Shown piece by piece: positions 1-8,065 of a DNA stretch of 64,000 nucleotides (position 1 is the stretch's first letter; every line of letters begins with the position of its first letter). The stretch is from Chryseobacterium sp. CH25 (GTDB lineage: Bacteria; Bacteroidota; Bacteroidia; Flavobacteriales; Weeksellaceae): positions 372,001-436,000 of the forward strand of contig NZ_NRQT01000001.1 of NCBI RefSeq assembly GCF_004119455.1, in the 5' to 3' direction. The notes under the pieces are model-generated. The model did not search any database, was not told the origin of the DNA, and saw only the letters and a list, made by a program, of their open reading frames with translations. The position numbers and the translations under genes are program-made.

Positions 1-374
1 CTCAGAGAGCTTCTATTGTTGCTTTAAAAACTGACCCATCAGAATACAGATACATGATTGACGCTTTCAAAAAGAGAAGAGATCTTATGTATGAACTTAT
101 CCAGGAAATTCCAGGATTCAAAGTATTGCTTCCAAAAGCTGCATTCTACTTCTTCCCGGATATTTCTCACTACATTGGAAAAACGTTGAATGGAACAGAA
201 ATTAACAATTCTGATGACTTTGCCATGTTCTTATTGGAAAATGCTCATGTAGGATGTGTTGGCGGATTCTCTTTCGGAAGTCCGGAGTGTATCAGATTCT
301 CATATGCAGCTTCTGAAGAGGAATTAAGGGAAGCGATGAGAAGAATCAAAGACCTGTTAGTGCAATTCAATTAA
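1..374 (+). CDS. PLP-dependent aminotransferase, aspartate aminotransferase-like (3' part)
   Basis: Only the C-terminal portion is present; the reading frame is open from base 3 and the gene starts before the window. The tail matches fold-type I class I/II aminotransferases of the aspartate aminotransferase group: the small domain ends with the segment GGFSFGSPECIRFSYAAS, whose Arg binds the substrate carboxylate in this family, followed by the usual terminal helix. The active-site lysine lies upstream of the window, so substrate specificity cannot be judged. It ends 26 bases before the M16 protease start and may be cotranscribed with it. Confidence 0.85.
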   Translation, partial: QRASIVALKTDPSEYRYMIDAFKKRRDLMYELIQEIPGFKVLLPKAAFYFFPDISHYIGKTLNGTEINNSDDFAMFLLENAHVGCVGGFSFGSPECIRFSYAASEEELREAMRRIKDLLVQFN

Positions 375-400
375 GAATTAAATAAAACACAGCCACAACA

Positions 401-3340
401 ATGAATTTGTTTAAAAAGCTAACCATCGTCACAAGTATTGCAGCAGCTAGTTTTGCAGGCCATGCTTTCGGACAGGATTATCAATGGAAGGAAGCTACTT
501 CCAACGGGTACAAATACAAATTTGTTACTAACGATCCTACTGCAGCCAGATATTATACTTTAAAAAACGGATTAACGGTTATTCTGAGTCCAACCAACAA
601 GGAACCGAGAATCCAGACTTATATTGCCACCAAAGCAGGAAGTAAAACAGACCCAGCAGATCATACAGGTCTTGCCCATTACCTGGAGCACATGCTTTTC
701 AAAGGGACAAATGAGTTCGGGTCTAAAGACTGGGCTAAAGAAAAGCCTCTTTTGGATCAGATTGATGCTCTTTATGAGAAATACAATCAGACAAAAGATG
801 AAGCCAAAAGAAAGGAAATCTACAAAGAAATTGACAGGGTTTCCGGAGAAGCAGCCCAATATGCAATTGCCAACGAGTACGATAAAATGATGGCTGGCAT
901 GGGCGGTGACGGTACCAATGCCTTCACTTCTTTTGAACAAACTGTGTACACAGAAGATATTCCGTCTAATGTAATAGATAAATTTCTGGCATTACAGTCG
1001 GAAAGATTCAGAGAGCCGGTTCTCAGATTATTCCACACAGAGCTTGAAGCGGTATATGAAGAGAAAAACAGATCACTTGATGATGATGGAGATAAAGTTT
1101 ACGACATGATGTTTGCCAGTCTTTTCCCTAATAACAATTATGGAAAGCAGACTACTATAGGAACCATTGAACATCTTAAAAACCCATCCCTACATGCCAT
1201 TAGAGAATATTATAACAATTACTACGTTCCCAACAATATGGGAATCATCATGTCCGGAGATTTCAATCCGGATGAAGTAATTGCCAAGATTGACAAGGCC
1301 TTCTCTTACATGAAGTCTAAACCTGTTCCTGAATATAAAGTTGGACAGGAAAAAGCTATCACATCTCCTGTAATCAAAGAAGTAATAGGACCTGATTCCG
1401 AAAGTGTAATGCTTGGTTTCAGATTTCCAGGTGCCTCTACAAAAGATGCAAGGCTGTTAAATTTCGTAGGAAGCATGCTTACCAACGGTCAGGCTGGGCT
1501 TATTGACCTTGATCTTGTAAAAAAACAGAAGTTACTGGCAGCTTATGCCTTTCCTTATGCTTTAAAAGATTATTCAGTATTGCTTCTACAGGGAAAACCT
1601 ACTGAAGGACAATCTTTAGATGAAGTAAAAAACTTTTTGCTTCAGGAAATCGACAAATTGAGAAAAGGAGAATTTTCTGATGATCTTATCCAATCTATCA
1701 TCAACAACGAAAAGAAGAATACCATTCAAAAAGATGAAAAATATGCTTCAAGAGCAAGCATTTTAATGGATGAATTTACTTCTGAAGTAGACCATAAAGC
1801 AAACCTGGAATATATTGAAGAGATTTCCAAGCTTACCAAAAAAGACATTATGGATTTCGTTTCCAAATATCTTCAAAACAACAATTATGTAGCAGTTTAT
1901 AAGAAAAAAGGTGAAGACAAAAACACTGTAAAAGTTGATAAGCCAACCATTACACCTGTTTCTGTAAACAGAGAAGACCAGTCTTATTTCCTGAAAAAGA
2001 TTGACGAAATGCCTGAAAAAGCAATCGCTCCTGTATGGCTAAACTATGATAAGGACATTGCTAAAAATAAATTGGCTGATGTGGATGTGCTTTCTGTAAA
2101 AAATACAGACAATGCTTTATTCAGAATGTATTATCACTTTGATTCCGGAAAATGGAACAACAAAATGCTTCCACTGGCTGCAGAATACCTGCAATATTTA
2201 GGAACCGATGATAAATCATCAGAAACCGTAAGCAGAGAGTTTTACAAATTAGCTTCAAGCTTCAAGGTAAGTGCAGGGAACGAAGAAACTTATGTTTCAT
2301 TGGAAGGTCTGAATGAAAATTTTGATAAAACAATTGCATTATTTGAAGATCTGATTAAAAACTGTAAAGCAGACCAGGATGCATTAGATGCCTACAAAGC
2401 AAGACTTAAGAAAGCCAGAGCCAACGCTAAGCAGAATAAAGCGACCATTATGGCCGGATTAAGAAGCTATGCTCAGTATGGGGCACAGAATCCATTCAAT
2501 AATGTTTTGAGTGATGCCGAACTGGATGCCTTAAAAGCTGAAGATCTAGTAAACATCCTACACGACTTATTCAACTTTAAGCATAAAGTACTGTATTATG
2601 GACCTAAAACCGGAGCTGAAACGGTAGCTTCTTTAAAACCTGTTCATAAACTTCCTGCAGCGCTTAAAGAGCTTCCAAAAGCCAAAACCTTTACACAGAT
2701 CCCAACAGATAAGAATAAAGTCTTATTTGCACATTACGATATGGTACAGGCTGAAATTTTCTGGGCAAGAAACTCTGAACAATACAACTCTACCATTACC
2801 CCTACAGTAAGCTTATTCAACAATTACTTTGGAGGTGGAATGGGATCTATTGTTTTCCAGACTATCAGAGAATCTAAAGCATTGGCTTATTCTACCTATT
2901 CTTATTTTGCTCTTCCAAGCAAGAAAGAAGATAAGAACAGTATTATGGCTTATGTGGGAACTCAGGCCGATAAGTTCAATGAAGCATCTTCTGCAATGAA
3001 TGAGCTTCTTACTACCCTGCCGAAATCAGAACAATTATTTGAAACCGCCAAAAGCGGATTGAAAAAAACAATTGCTTCTGAAAGAATTTCCCAGGATGGT
3101 ATTATTTTCTCTTATCTGAAAGCCCAAAGGCTTGGAAACAACTCTGATATCAGAAAGAATGTCTATGAACAGGCTCCAAAGCTATCTTTTGCAGACATCA
3201 ACACTTTCTATGATAAAGAGATGAAGAACAAGAACTATACATATTGTATTGTGGCATCTCAAGACAAAGTAAATGAAGCCGATATGCAGAAATTAGGAGA
3301 GATTAAAAAACTTAATCTAACCGAAATATTTGGATATTAA
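401..3340 (+). CDS. M16 family zinc metalloprotease (pitrilysin/insulinase-like), exported
   Basis: This 979-residue protein begins with a Sec signal peptide ending near residue 24 (HAFGQD). It has the inverted zinc motif HYLEH (H93, E96, H97), with the downstream Glu ligand probably in ELEAVYEEKNRS near residue 220. The second half contains GGGMGSIVFQTIRESKALAYS, the Arg/Tyr substrate-binding segment of the inactive M16 domain. The length fits a two-half M16 protein of about 950 residues, which degrades peptides in a closed clamshell chamber. Location is probably periplasmic or outer-membrane-associated. A hairpin terminator follows directly. Confidence 0.93.
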   Translation: MNLFKKLTIVTSIAAASFAGHAFGQDYQWKEATSNGYKYKFVTNDPTAARYYTLKNGLTVILSPTNKEPRIQTYIATKAGSKTDPADHTGLAHYLEHMLFKGTNEFGSKDWAKEKPLLDQIDALYEKYNQTKDEAKRKEIYKEIDRVSGEAAQYAIANEYDKMMAGMGGDGTNAFTSFEQTVYTEDIPSNVIDKFLALQSERFREPVLRLFHTELEAVYEEKNRSLDDDGDKVYDMMFASLFPNNNYGKQTTIGTIEHLKNPSLHAIREYYNNYYVPNNMGIIMSGDFNPDEVIAKIDKAFSYMKSKPVPEYKVGQEKAITSPVIKEVIGPDSESVMLGFRFPGASTKDARLLNFVGSMLTNGQAGLIDLDLVKKQKLLAAYAFPYALKDYSVLLLQGKPTEGQSLDEVKNFLLQEIDKLRKGEFSDDLIQSIINNEKKNTIQKDEKYASRASILMDEFTSEVDHKANLEYIEEISKLTKKDIMDFVSKYLQNNNYVAVYKKKGEDKNTVKVDKPTITPVSVNREDQSYFLKKIDEMPEKAIAPVWLNYDKDIAKNKLADVDVLSVKNTDNALFRMYYHFDSGKWNNKMLPLAAEYLQYLGTDDKSSETVSREFYKLASSFKVSAGNEETYVSLEGLNENFDKTIALFEDLIKNCKADQDALDAYKARLKKARANAKQNKATIMAGLRSYAQYGAQNPFNNVLSDAELDALKAEDLVNILHDLFNFKHKVLYYGPKTGAETVASLKPVHKLPAALKELPKAKTFTQIPTDKNKVLFAHYDMVQAEIFWARNSEQYNSTITPTVSLFNNYFGGGMGSIVFQTIRESKALAYSTYSYFALPSKKEDKNSIMAYVGTQADKFNEASSAMNELLTTLPKSEQLFETAKSGLKKTIASERISQDGIIFSYLKAQRLGNNSDIRKNVYEQAPKLSFADINTFYDKEMKNKNYTYCIVASQDKVNEADMQKLGEIKKLNLTEIFGY

Positions 3341-3346
3341 AATAAC

Positions 3347-3373
3347 AAAAAGCCCTGGTTTCAGGGCTTTTTT
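3347..3373 (+). terminator. Rho-independent terminator of the M16 protease gene
   Basis: A perfect stem of AGCCCTG and CAGGGCT with a short loop is followed by six T, seven bases after the stop codon. Confidence 0.85.
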
Positions 3374-3422
3374 CTTTAACAACACATCAAAAACAATTAT
3401 AGATTTTATTTATCAAAAACTA

Positions 3423-3454
3423 TTTGTTCGATAGATAAAACTTCTTTATATTTG
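3423..3454 (+). promoter_or_regulatory. Bacteroidota-type promoter of the peroxiredoxin gene
   Basis: TTTG at 3423-3426 and TATATTTG at 3447-3454, separated by 20 bases, match the -33/-7 consensus TTTG-N19-TAnnTTTG. The -7 box is 33 bases upstream of the peroxiredoxin ATG. Confidence 0.7.
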
Positions 3455-3486
3455 CAACAGAAATTTAAATATAAAAACAGAAAATT

Positions 3487-4119
3487 ATGTCTTTAGTAGG
3501 AAAAAAATTCCCGAATTTAACAATCGACGCAATGTCTGAAATGGGTGACGATTTAAGAATCAACATCCTTGAAGAAGCTACAAACAACCAACAAAAAGTT
3601 CTTTTGTTCTGGTACCCTAAAGATTTCACTTTCGTATGTCCTACTGAGCTTCACGCTTTCCAGGAGGCTTTAGGTGAATTCGAAAAAAGAAACACTAAAG
3701 TAATCGGTGCATCTTGTGATACAAACGAAGTACACTTCGCTTGGTTAAACACACCAAAAGATAACGGAGGTATTGAAGGGGTAACTTATCCACTTTTAGC
3801 TGATACTCACAGACAATTAGCAAACACTTTAGGAATTGTAGATCAGGATTTCGAATACAATGAAGAAGGAGAAGAAATCTTCACAGGTTCTAACGTAACT
3901 TACAGAGCTACTTACCTTATCGACGAAACTGGAAAAATCTTCCACGAAGCGGTAAACGATATGCCTCTAGGTAGAAACGTAAAAGAATTCTTAAGATTAA
4001 TTGACGCTTACACTCACGTTCAAAAACACGGTGAAGTATGTCCTGCAAACTGGGAAGAAGGTAAAGATGCAATGAAAGCAGACAGAACTTCTACAGCAGA
4101 ATACTTAGCTAAGAACTAA
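3487..4119 (+). CDS. Peroxiredoxin, typical 2-Cys (AhpC/TSA family)
   Basis: This 210-residue cytosolic thiol peroxidase reduces hydrogen peroxide and organic hydroperoxides. The peroxidatic cysteine is C51 in FVCPTE and the resolving cysteine is C185 in GEVCPANW, so it is a typical 2-Cys enzyme that forms intersubunit disulfides. Thr and Arg of the peroxide-binding site are in place. A thioredoxin-like gene lies 121 bases downstream, the expected reducing partner. The codon choice is strongly biased, consistent with high expression. The intervening gap holds a long AT-rich inverted repeat. Its own promoter is clear. Confidence 0.95.
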   Translation: MSLVGKKFPNLTIDAMSEMGDDLRINILEEATNNQQKVLLFWYPKDFTFVCPTELHAFQEALGEFEKRNTKVIGASCDTNEVHFAWLNTPKDNGGIEGVTYPLLADTHRQLANTLGIVDQDFEYNEEGEEIFTGSNVTYRATYLIDETGKIFHEAVNDMPLGRNVKEFLRLIDAYTHVQKHGEVCPANWEEGKDAMKADRTSTAEYLAKN

Positions 4120-4122
4120 TAT

Positions 4123-4233
4123 AATGTGTTAATCTGAAAATGAGATAATTTGAAAATTAATCTCCGGATGATCTAAAATTATCTCATTTTCTTTTTATCA
4201 TTAGCACATTTTCAAATTATCTCATTTTCAAAT
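4123..4233. repeat. AT-rich inverted repeat between peroxiredoxin and thioredoxin genes
   Basis: Perfect 22-base arms lie at 4136-4157 and 4208-4229 (GAAAATGAGATAATTTGAAA type). An outer arm, AATGTGTTAAT at 4123-4133, pairs with ATTAGCACATT at 4200-4210 with one mismatch. An additional partial arm at 4176-4191 can pair with the same left arm, so alternative hairpins are possible. It resembles interspersed intergenic repeats of chryseobacteria. Confidence 0.8.
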
Positions 4234-4240
4234 TATTATT

Positions 4241-4549
4241 ATGTACACAGAATTAACCGAAGATACATTACAGAATATAGTAAACGACAACGAAAAAGTG
4301 GTTGTTCAATATGGCGCAACATGGTGCGGAAACTGCAGAATCATGAAGCCGAAATTCAAAAAATTAGCATCTGAGAACGACTCTATTCCTTTCTTATATG
4401 TAGATGCTGAAAAACTTCCTGAAAGCAGAAAATTAGCAAAAGTAGACAACTTACCTACATTCGCTATCTTTAAAAATGGTGAATTGGTAAACCAGGTTCA
4501 ATCTAACCAGGCTGAAAGTTTAATTAACCTTTTTAATGAATTAGCATAA
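4241..4549 (+). CDS. Thioredoxin family protein
   Basis: This 102-residue thioredoxin-fold protein has active site WCGNC (C29, C32) in place of the canonical WCGPC. The cis-Pro segment is present as NLPTFAIF. There is no signal peptide, so it is cytosolic. Position after a 2-Cys peroxiredoxin suggests it reduces that enzyme; this is inference from context. The stop codon overlaps the ATG of the next gene (TAATGA), indicating translational coupling. Confidence 0.92.
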   Translation: MYTELTEDTLQNIVNDNEKVVVQYGATWCGNCRIMKPKFKKLASENDSIPFLYVDAEKLPESRKLAKVDNLPTFAIFKNGELVNQVQSNQAESLINLFNELA

Positions 4550-4797
4550 TGAAATTACCAGTAATCAGACAATTCTATCAGAATCAGACTCCTGAGAATC
4601 TAGAAAAAACATTAGAAGTTCTTGAAAGCTTCTGCGAATTCAGAGGAACAAGTGAAGAAGATTTAAATGTTGCAGGAGAGCTTATTACCAACATTTGCGG
4701 AGCTTTAGAAGTTCACGCTAACGTACAGAACGGAATGAGCGAAAAAGATGCACTAAACTCTTTTGCACAAAAGGTTTTAGGATCTATTGATAAGTAG
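4549..4797 (+). CDS. Small conserved flavobacterial protein, probably DUF6952
   Basis: This 82-residue soluble acidic protein has no signal peptide or membrane segment and a mostly helical composition with a single conserved-looking Cys pair region (ESFCEFRG and ITNICGALEV). It starts within the stop codon of the thioredoxin gene, so the two are cotranslated. A small family of this kind recurs after peroxiredoxin/thioredoxin genes in flavobacteria; I assign it to DUF6952 from memory of that context. The function is unknown; a role in peroxide defence is only implied by the operon. Confidence 0.75.
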   Translation: MKLPVIRQFYQNQTPENLEKTLEVLESFCEFRGTSEEDLNVAGELITNICGALEVHANVQNGMSEKDALNSFAQKVLGSIDK

Positions 4798-4972
4798 TTT
4801 TTATCATTTAATATTCTACAAAAACACGAAAGAAAAGAACTGAGGTTTTCCTCAACACAACATTTCCCTGTTCTTTAACCTATACTCTACTTTTTACTGA
4901 AACAGAACTTCAGAGGATCACAAATCCTATTGAAGCGGTATTAAGCACAAAATAGTTAATGAATATCCAATA

Positions 4973-5003
4973 AAATCCCGATGCAAGGTCATCAGGATTT
5001 TTT
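4973..5003 (+). terminator. Terminator-like hairpin
   Basis: The AATCCCGATG and CATCAGGATT arms pair with one mismatch and are followed by TTTTTT. It is 175 bases beyond the DUF6952-like gene and is the first good terminator of that operon. Confidence 0.6.
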
Positions 5004-5087
5004 GGGTTCACAGCTTCTATTAAACACAAATTTCACTAATATTTCTTTCGCTAATAGCACAAATACCAACTATAGTAATAGTTTAAC

Positions 5088-5124
5088 CTATCCTTGTAAA
5101 GGTTTATAACCTTGATAAGGATAG
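5088..5124. repeat. 37-bp imperfect palindrome
   Basis: CTATCCTTGTAAAGGTT pairs with AACCTTGATAAGGATAG around a three-base loop, with two mismatches. There is no T tract, so it is more likely a short palindromic repeat than a terminator. Confidence 0.65.
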
Positions 5125-5233
5125 TAGAATCTCAAGTTCAACACAATCAAAAACAAAGATTAAGGATATTTTTTTAATCTGTACAATCCACATAATCCGC
5201 GAGAAAAACAAAGCCAATCCAAATCCCGGAAAT

Positions 5234-5263
5234 AAAAAAATCCTGATGAAAAATTCACCAGGA
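5234..5263 (-). terminator. Terminator of the Bax inhibitor-like gene
   Basis: TCCTGATGAA pairs with TTCACCAGGA with one mismatch, and seven A on the plus strand give a U tract on the minus-strand transcript. Confidence 0.75.
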
Positions 5264-5293
5264 CTATTATTTAAAGCTAATTAAATACTCAAA

Positions 5294-5983
5294 TTAACTT
5301 CTTCTGCTCATCAGAATATTCAGGATATACCAGAATAAAAGCATGATAGAAGCAAAAAGCTGTAAAGCCGCTCCCACATACTGATTGGTAGCATAAGAAT
5401 CTTTCAGCTTGCTTGTCTGATATAAAATAGTTGCAGAAGCAAGAATAACCATTCCTACAGAGAACCATAATCCAAGGTTAAATCCAAAGGCCATTCCGCC
5501 AATGATTAATCCAATAGAGATAAATCCTCCGATAATAATAATATTTCTTAAAAAAGAGAAATCTCTTTTGGAAGTAAAAGCAACTGCAGAAATACCTGCA
5601 AACATTGCAACCGTTAAAGTAGCTGCCTGGAAAATGATATTACCACCGCCGGCAACATTAGTAGCTATATAGAGTAATGGCAAGAAGATAACCGCTTCCA
5701 GTACAATATAAAACCCTAAACCAAGATACTGCGTTGATTGACTTTGCGAAAGCGACCATTTAGAGGCTAAAATAGAAGCCAGCCAGAAAACCCCAATAAT
5801 TAATAACCAGGTAAATTTTCCCTGAAACATCATCGCAATAAGCTCTACAGGCACAGTCTTCAACAAAATAGTCTCAACTCCAATAAATGCAAGAATTGAT
5901 AATGCAACATGCAAATACGTCTTCTTGTAAAAATTCGCTTTCTCCACATCGGAAGAATGAGCGACTAAAACATCTGTCATCAT
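5294..5983 (-). CDS. Bax inhibitor-1/YccA family membrane protein
   Basis: This 229-residue protein is almost entirely hydrophobic with about seven transmembrane segments, matching the BI-1/YccA (TMBIM) family of pH-sensitive calcium-leak-type membrane proteins. The spacing of helices and the Asp-containing C-terminal half are typical. In bacteria the physiological role is unclear; YccA modulates FtsH in E. coli. It precedes a minus-strand terminator. The upstream neighbour is a small secreted protein on the same strand, 27 bases away. Confidence 0.88.
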   Translation of the reverse strand: MMTDVLVAHSSDVEKANFYKKTYLHVALSILAFIGVETILLKTVPVELIAMMFQGKFTWLLIIGVFWLASILASKWSLSQSQSTQYLGLGFYIVLEAVIFLPLLYIATNVAGGGNIIFQAATLTVAMFAGISAVAFTSKRDFSFLRNIIIIGGFISIGLIIGGMAFGFNLGLWFSVGMVILASATILYQTSKLKDSYATNQYVGAALQLFASIMLLFWYILNILMSRRS

Positions 5984-6010
5984 AGTTAATATTTTTTTGA
6001 TTAATCGAAA

Positions 6011-6457
6011 TTACTTATCCTTTTTAGCAGGCAACACACCAAGAAGTTTCCCTTCATCTTCAAACACAGCGCTTATCACTTCTTTCGATGATGAATCTCC
6101 GGCATATTTATACTTAATATTAGGATGGCTGGTACCATCCATCGTAACATAATAGCCTACTTTTAAAATTTCAAATTTTTTATTGACATCAATACCGTCC
6201 TTTACCTTTTTAAGAACATCTTCTGTGACAATTTCTTTTACCTTATCAGAAAGAACTTCATCCACAGCTTTATAATCCGAAGCCTGCAAAGCTTTGATAA
6301 ACTTCTGGAAATTATCATTATAAATATTGACTTTATCCTTACTTATGGTAGCCGGCTGTTCTTTCTTTTGATTATTCTCAACCTTTAATCCAACGACTTT
6401 TTGGCCAAACACGAACTGCGCGCCAATAATCGCAAGACCTAAAAATATTCTTTTCAT
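6011..6457 (-). CDS. Small secreted protein of unknown function
   Basis: The 148-residue product has a signal peptide (MKRIFLGLAIIGAQFVFGQK, cleavage after about residue 18), then a soluble Lys-rich domain. The mature part has an alpha-helical segment with NFQKFIKALQASDYKAVDEVLSD followed by beta-rich sequence with IKYKYAG and ISAVFEDEGKL, a layout resembling small cone-shaped NTF2-like or DUF3887-type domains, but I do not recognise a family. It is probably periplasmic. It is on the same strand as the Bax inhibitor-like gene and could be cotranscribed with it. Confidence 0.75.
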   Translation of the reverse strand: MKRIFLGLAIIGAQFVFGQKVVGLKVENNQKKEQPATISKDKVNIYNDNFQKFIKALQASDYKAVDEVLSDKVKEIVTEDVLKKVKDGIDVNKKFEILKVGYYVTMDGTSHPNIKYKYAGDSSSKEVISAVFEDEGKLLGVLPAKKDK

Positions 6458-6506
6458 AATTATTCGTTTTATTATTTGGTGAAATAAGTGATGGAAGATA
6501 CGAAAA

Positions 6507-7541
6507 TCAGACCAGTTCTAAAAATCTCATCGTATCTACATTATCTGCATACGTATCAAGACCCGGATTTTGAGCTTCTCCAAAAGAAATTGAATCAAAC
6601 CCCAACCCTTCTTTGGCCACAATACACTGAATATTTTCTTCATTTTCAGCAATAAAGTTTTTAACATCATCCAATGATTCATATCGGCTGAAATTAATTA
6701 CAGAAAGAGGACTGAATAGCTTATCATCTTCTTTAAGCATTACAAAATTATTATCCCAGAATTTATCCTGATTTAAAAGATAAACCGCTCTGTTATAATC
6801 ATAGTTATTAGCATATTTATTATGATTGATAATATCCTGGAATCCTAAAAAGTTTTCAAACAATCTGTCAATCACAAAATCCTGAGGAATGAAAATTCTC
6901 GTTACATTTCTACAACCCAACCCAAAATATTGGAAAATATCTTTTGCCAAAAGCTGAAGTTCTTCATCCGTCTCATCACCTTTTAAAACAGCAACAGAAG
7001 TTCTGTTTTTACGGATAATGCTTAAATGATTTTTAAAATAGTACTCAAGATATCTTGCCGTATTATTACTTCCGGTAGCAATAACTGCATCAAAATTCTG
7101 TAATTTTTCTACAAATTCAAACTGAACCTGATCGTCAGAAAACTCCTTCCATTTTTTTAACAAGAACGGAATCAGATATTTATCTTTAGAAGACAGCTTC
7201 AATAATGGAATATGATTACTCAGTACCACAGAAATCACATCGTGAAGCCCTACCAAAGGGATATTTCCTGCCAAAATCAATCCTACTCTCTTGGAAATCT
7301 TAGAGATTGAATAATTTTTAAGCCAGTTTTTAATATTTTCCTCACTAAGAAGATCTGACCATTGCTGTAAAGCAATTTTCTGATTATCAACAGTAAACCA
7401 TGGATTTTCTATTTCAGACTTCTTTAATAATAATTCAATATTTACATCATCTTCATTGTGATCTTCTGGTTTCTTCGCTAAAAACGCTTTTATATAACCA
7501 CTTAATTTAATAAGTCCTAAAACTTGATTTTCGGTATTCAT
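6507..7541 (-). CDS. Acyl-CoA reductase, LuxC-like (aldehyde dehydrogenase fold)
   Basis: This 344-residue protein resembles the LuxC/acyl-CoA reductase family, which reduces fatty acyl-CoA or acyl-enzyme to aldehyde. The recognisable elements are the nucleotide-binding stretch VGLILAGNIPLVGLHDVISV, the segment AVIATGSNNTARYLEYYF, and LGCRNVTRIF containing the probable nucleophilic Cys. It is divergent from a dicluster ferredoxin gene; this pairing is common in Flavobacteriia. No luciferase genes are present, so a bioluminescence role is not implied. The true substrate is unknown. Confidence 0.85.
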   Translation of the reverse strand: MNTENQVLGLIKLSGYIKAFLAKKPEDHNEDDVNIELLLKKSEIENPWFTVDNQKIALQQWSDLLSEENIKNWLKNYSISKISKRVGLILAGNIPLVGLHDVISVVLSNHIPLLKLSSKDKYLIPFLLKKWKEFSDDQVQFEFVEKLQNFDAVIATGSNNTARYLEYYFKNHLSIIRKNRTSVAVLKGDETDEELQLLAKDIFQYFGLGCRNVTRIFIPQDFVIDRLFENFLGFQDIINHNKYANNYDYNRAVYLLNQDKFWDNNFVMLKEDDKLFSPLSVINFSRYESLDDVKNFIAENEENIQCIVAKEGLGFDSISFGEAQNPGLDTYADNVDTMRFLELV

Positions 7542-7600
7542 AATTACTTTAAAATTGGGGAATATTTTGTAATTTTGTGCAAATTTAAAAAAAATTAGCG

Positions 7601-7951
7601 ATGGCTATTAAAATAACTGATGAATGCATTAATTGTGGGGCTTGTGAACCGGAATGTCCAAACAATGCAATATATGAAGGAGCTGTAGATTGGAAAGCTT
7701 CTGACGGTACTAGTCTTCAAGGAACTATTACAATGCCGTCGGGACTTACTGTAGATGCAGATGCAGCGCAGGAGCCTGTAAGTGACGATGTTTATTTCAT
7801 TGTAACTGATAAATGTACAGAATGTAAAGGTTTCCATGAGGAGCCACAATGTGCTGCGGTATGTCCGGTAGACTGCTGTGTACCAGACGAAGATCATGTA
7901 GAATCTGAAGAGGCTCTGCTTAATAAAAAAGCATTCCTACACGGCGAATAA
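7601..7951 (+). CDS. 4Fe-4S dicluster ferredoxin
   Basis: This 116-residue electron carrier has the first cluster motif C9-C12-C15-C19 (CINCGACEPECP) and a second set C72, C75, C84, C88 (CTECKGFHEEPQCAAVCP), the long-loop arrangement of 2[4Fe-4S] ferredoxins. A 50-residue insert separates the two halves, characteristic of the flavobacterial version. It is cytosolic, and the partner is unknown. A -7-like box TAATTTTG lies at 7570-7577. It ends at a strong terminator. Confidence 0.93.
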   Translation: MAIKITDECINCGACEPECPNNAIYEGAVDWKASDGTSLQGTITMPSGLTVDADAAQEPVSDDVYFIVTDKCTECKGFHEEPQCAAVCPVDCCVPDEDHVESEEALLNKKAFLHGE

Positions 7952-7959
7952 AAAAAATT

Positions 7960-7990
7960 CCGTCTCATCATGTATGAGACGGCTTTTTTT
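7960..7990 (+). terminator. Terminator of the ferredoxin gene
   Basis: CCGTCTCAT pairs perfectly with ATGAGACGG and is followed by a run of seven T. Confidence 0.85.
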
Positions 7991-8065
7991 AATCAAAAAA
8001 CCAATAAACCTAATTAAAATAAGCTAAAGGATTTCAGTTTCCTGAGGCAACCAAAAAATAAAAAT

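Larger units (their letters stand above)
4798..5233. other. Intergenic region with terminator and a 37-bp hairpin repeat
   Basis: No credible gene is seen. The stretch holds a terminator-like hairpin (4973-5003) and a 37-base imperfect palindrome (5088-5124). At 5170-5210 there is a degenerate piece of the interspersed repeat type containing AATCCACATAATCCGCGAGA. The sequence is low complexity and AT-rich. Confidence 0.6.

Noticed and set aside
6507..7541. Bioluminescence operon because of a LuxC-like protein
   Set aside because: No luciferase or luxD/E genes are present; the pairing with ferredoxin is common in non-luminous flavobacteria.
7595..7897. 100-codon minus-strand frame over the ferredoxin gene
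   Set aside because: It is the antisense shadow of a strongly supported ferredoxin, with improbable Ser/Tyr/Cys composition and no family signature.
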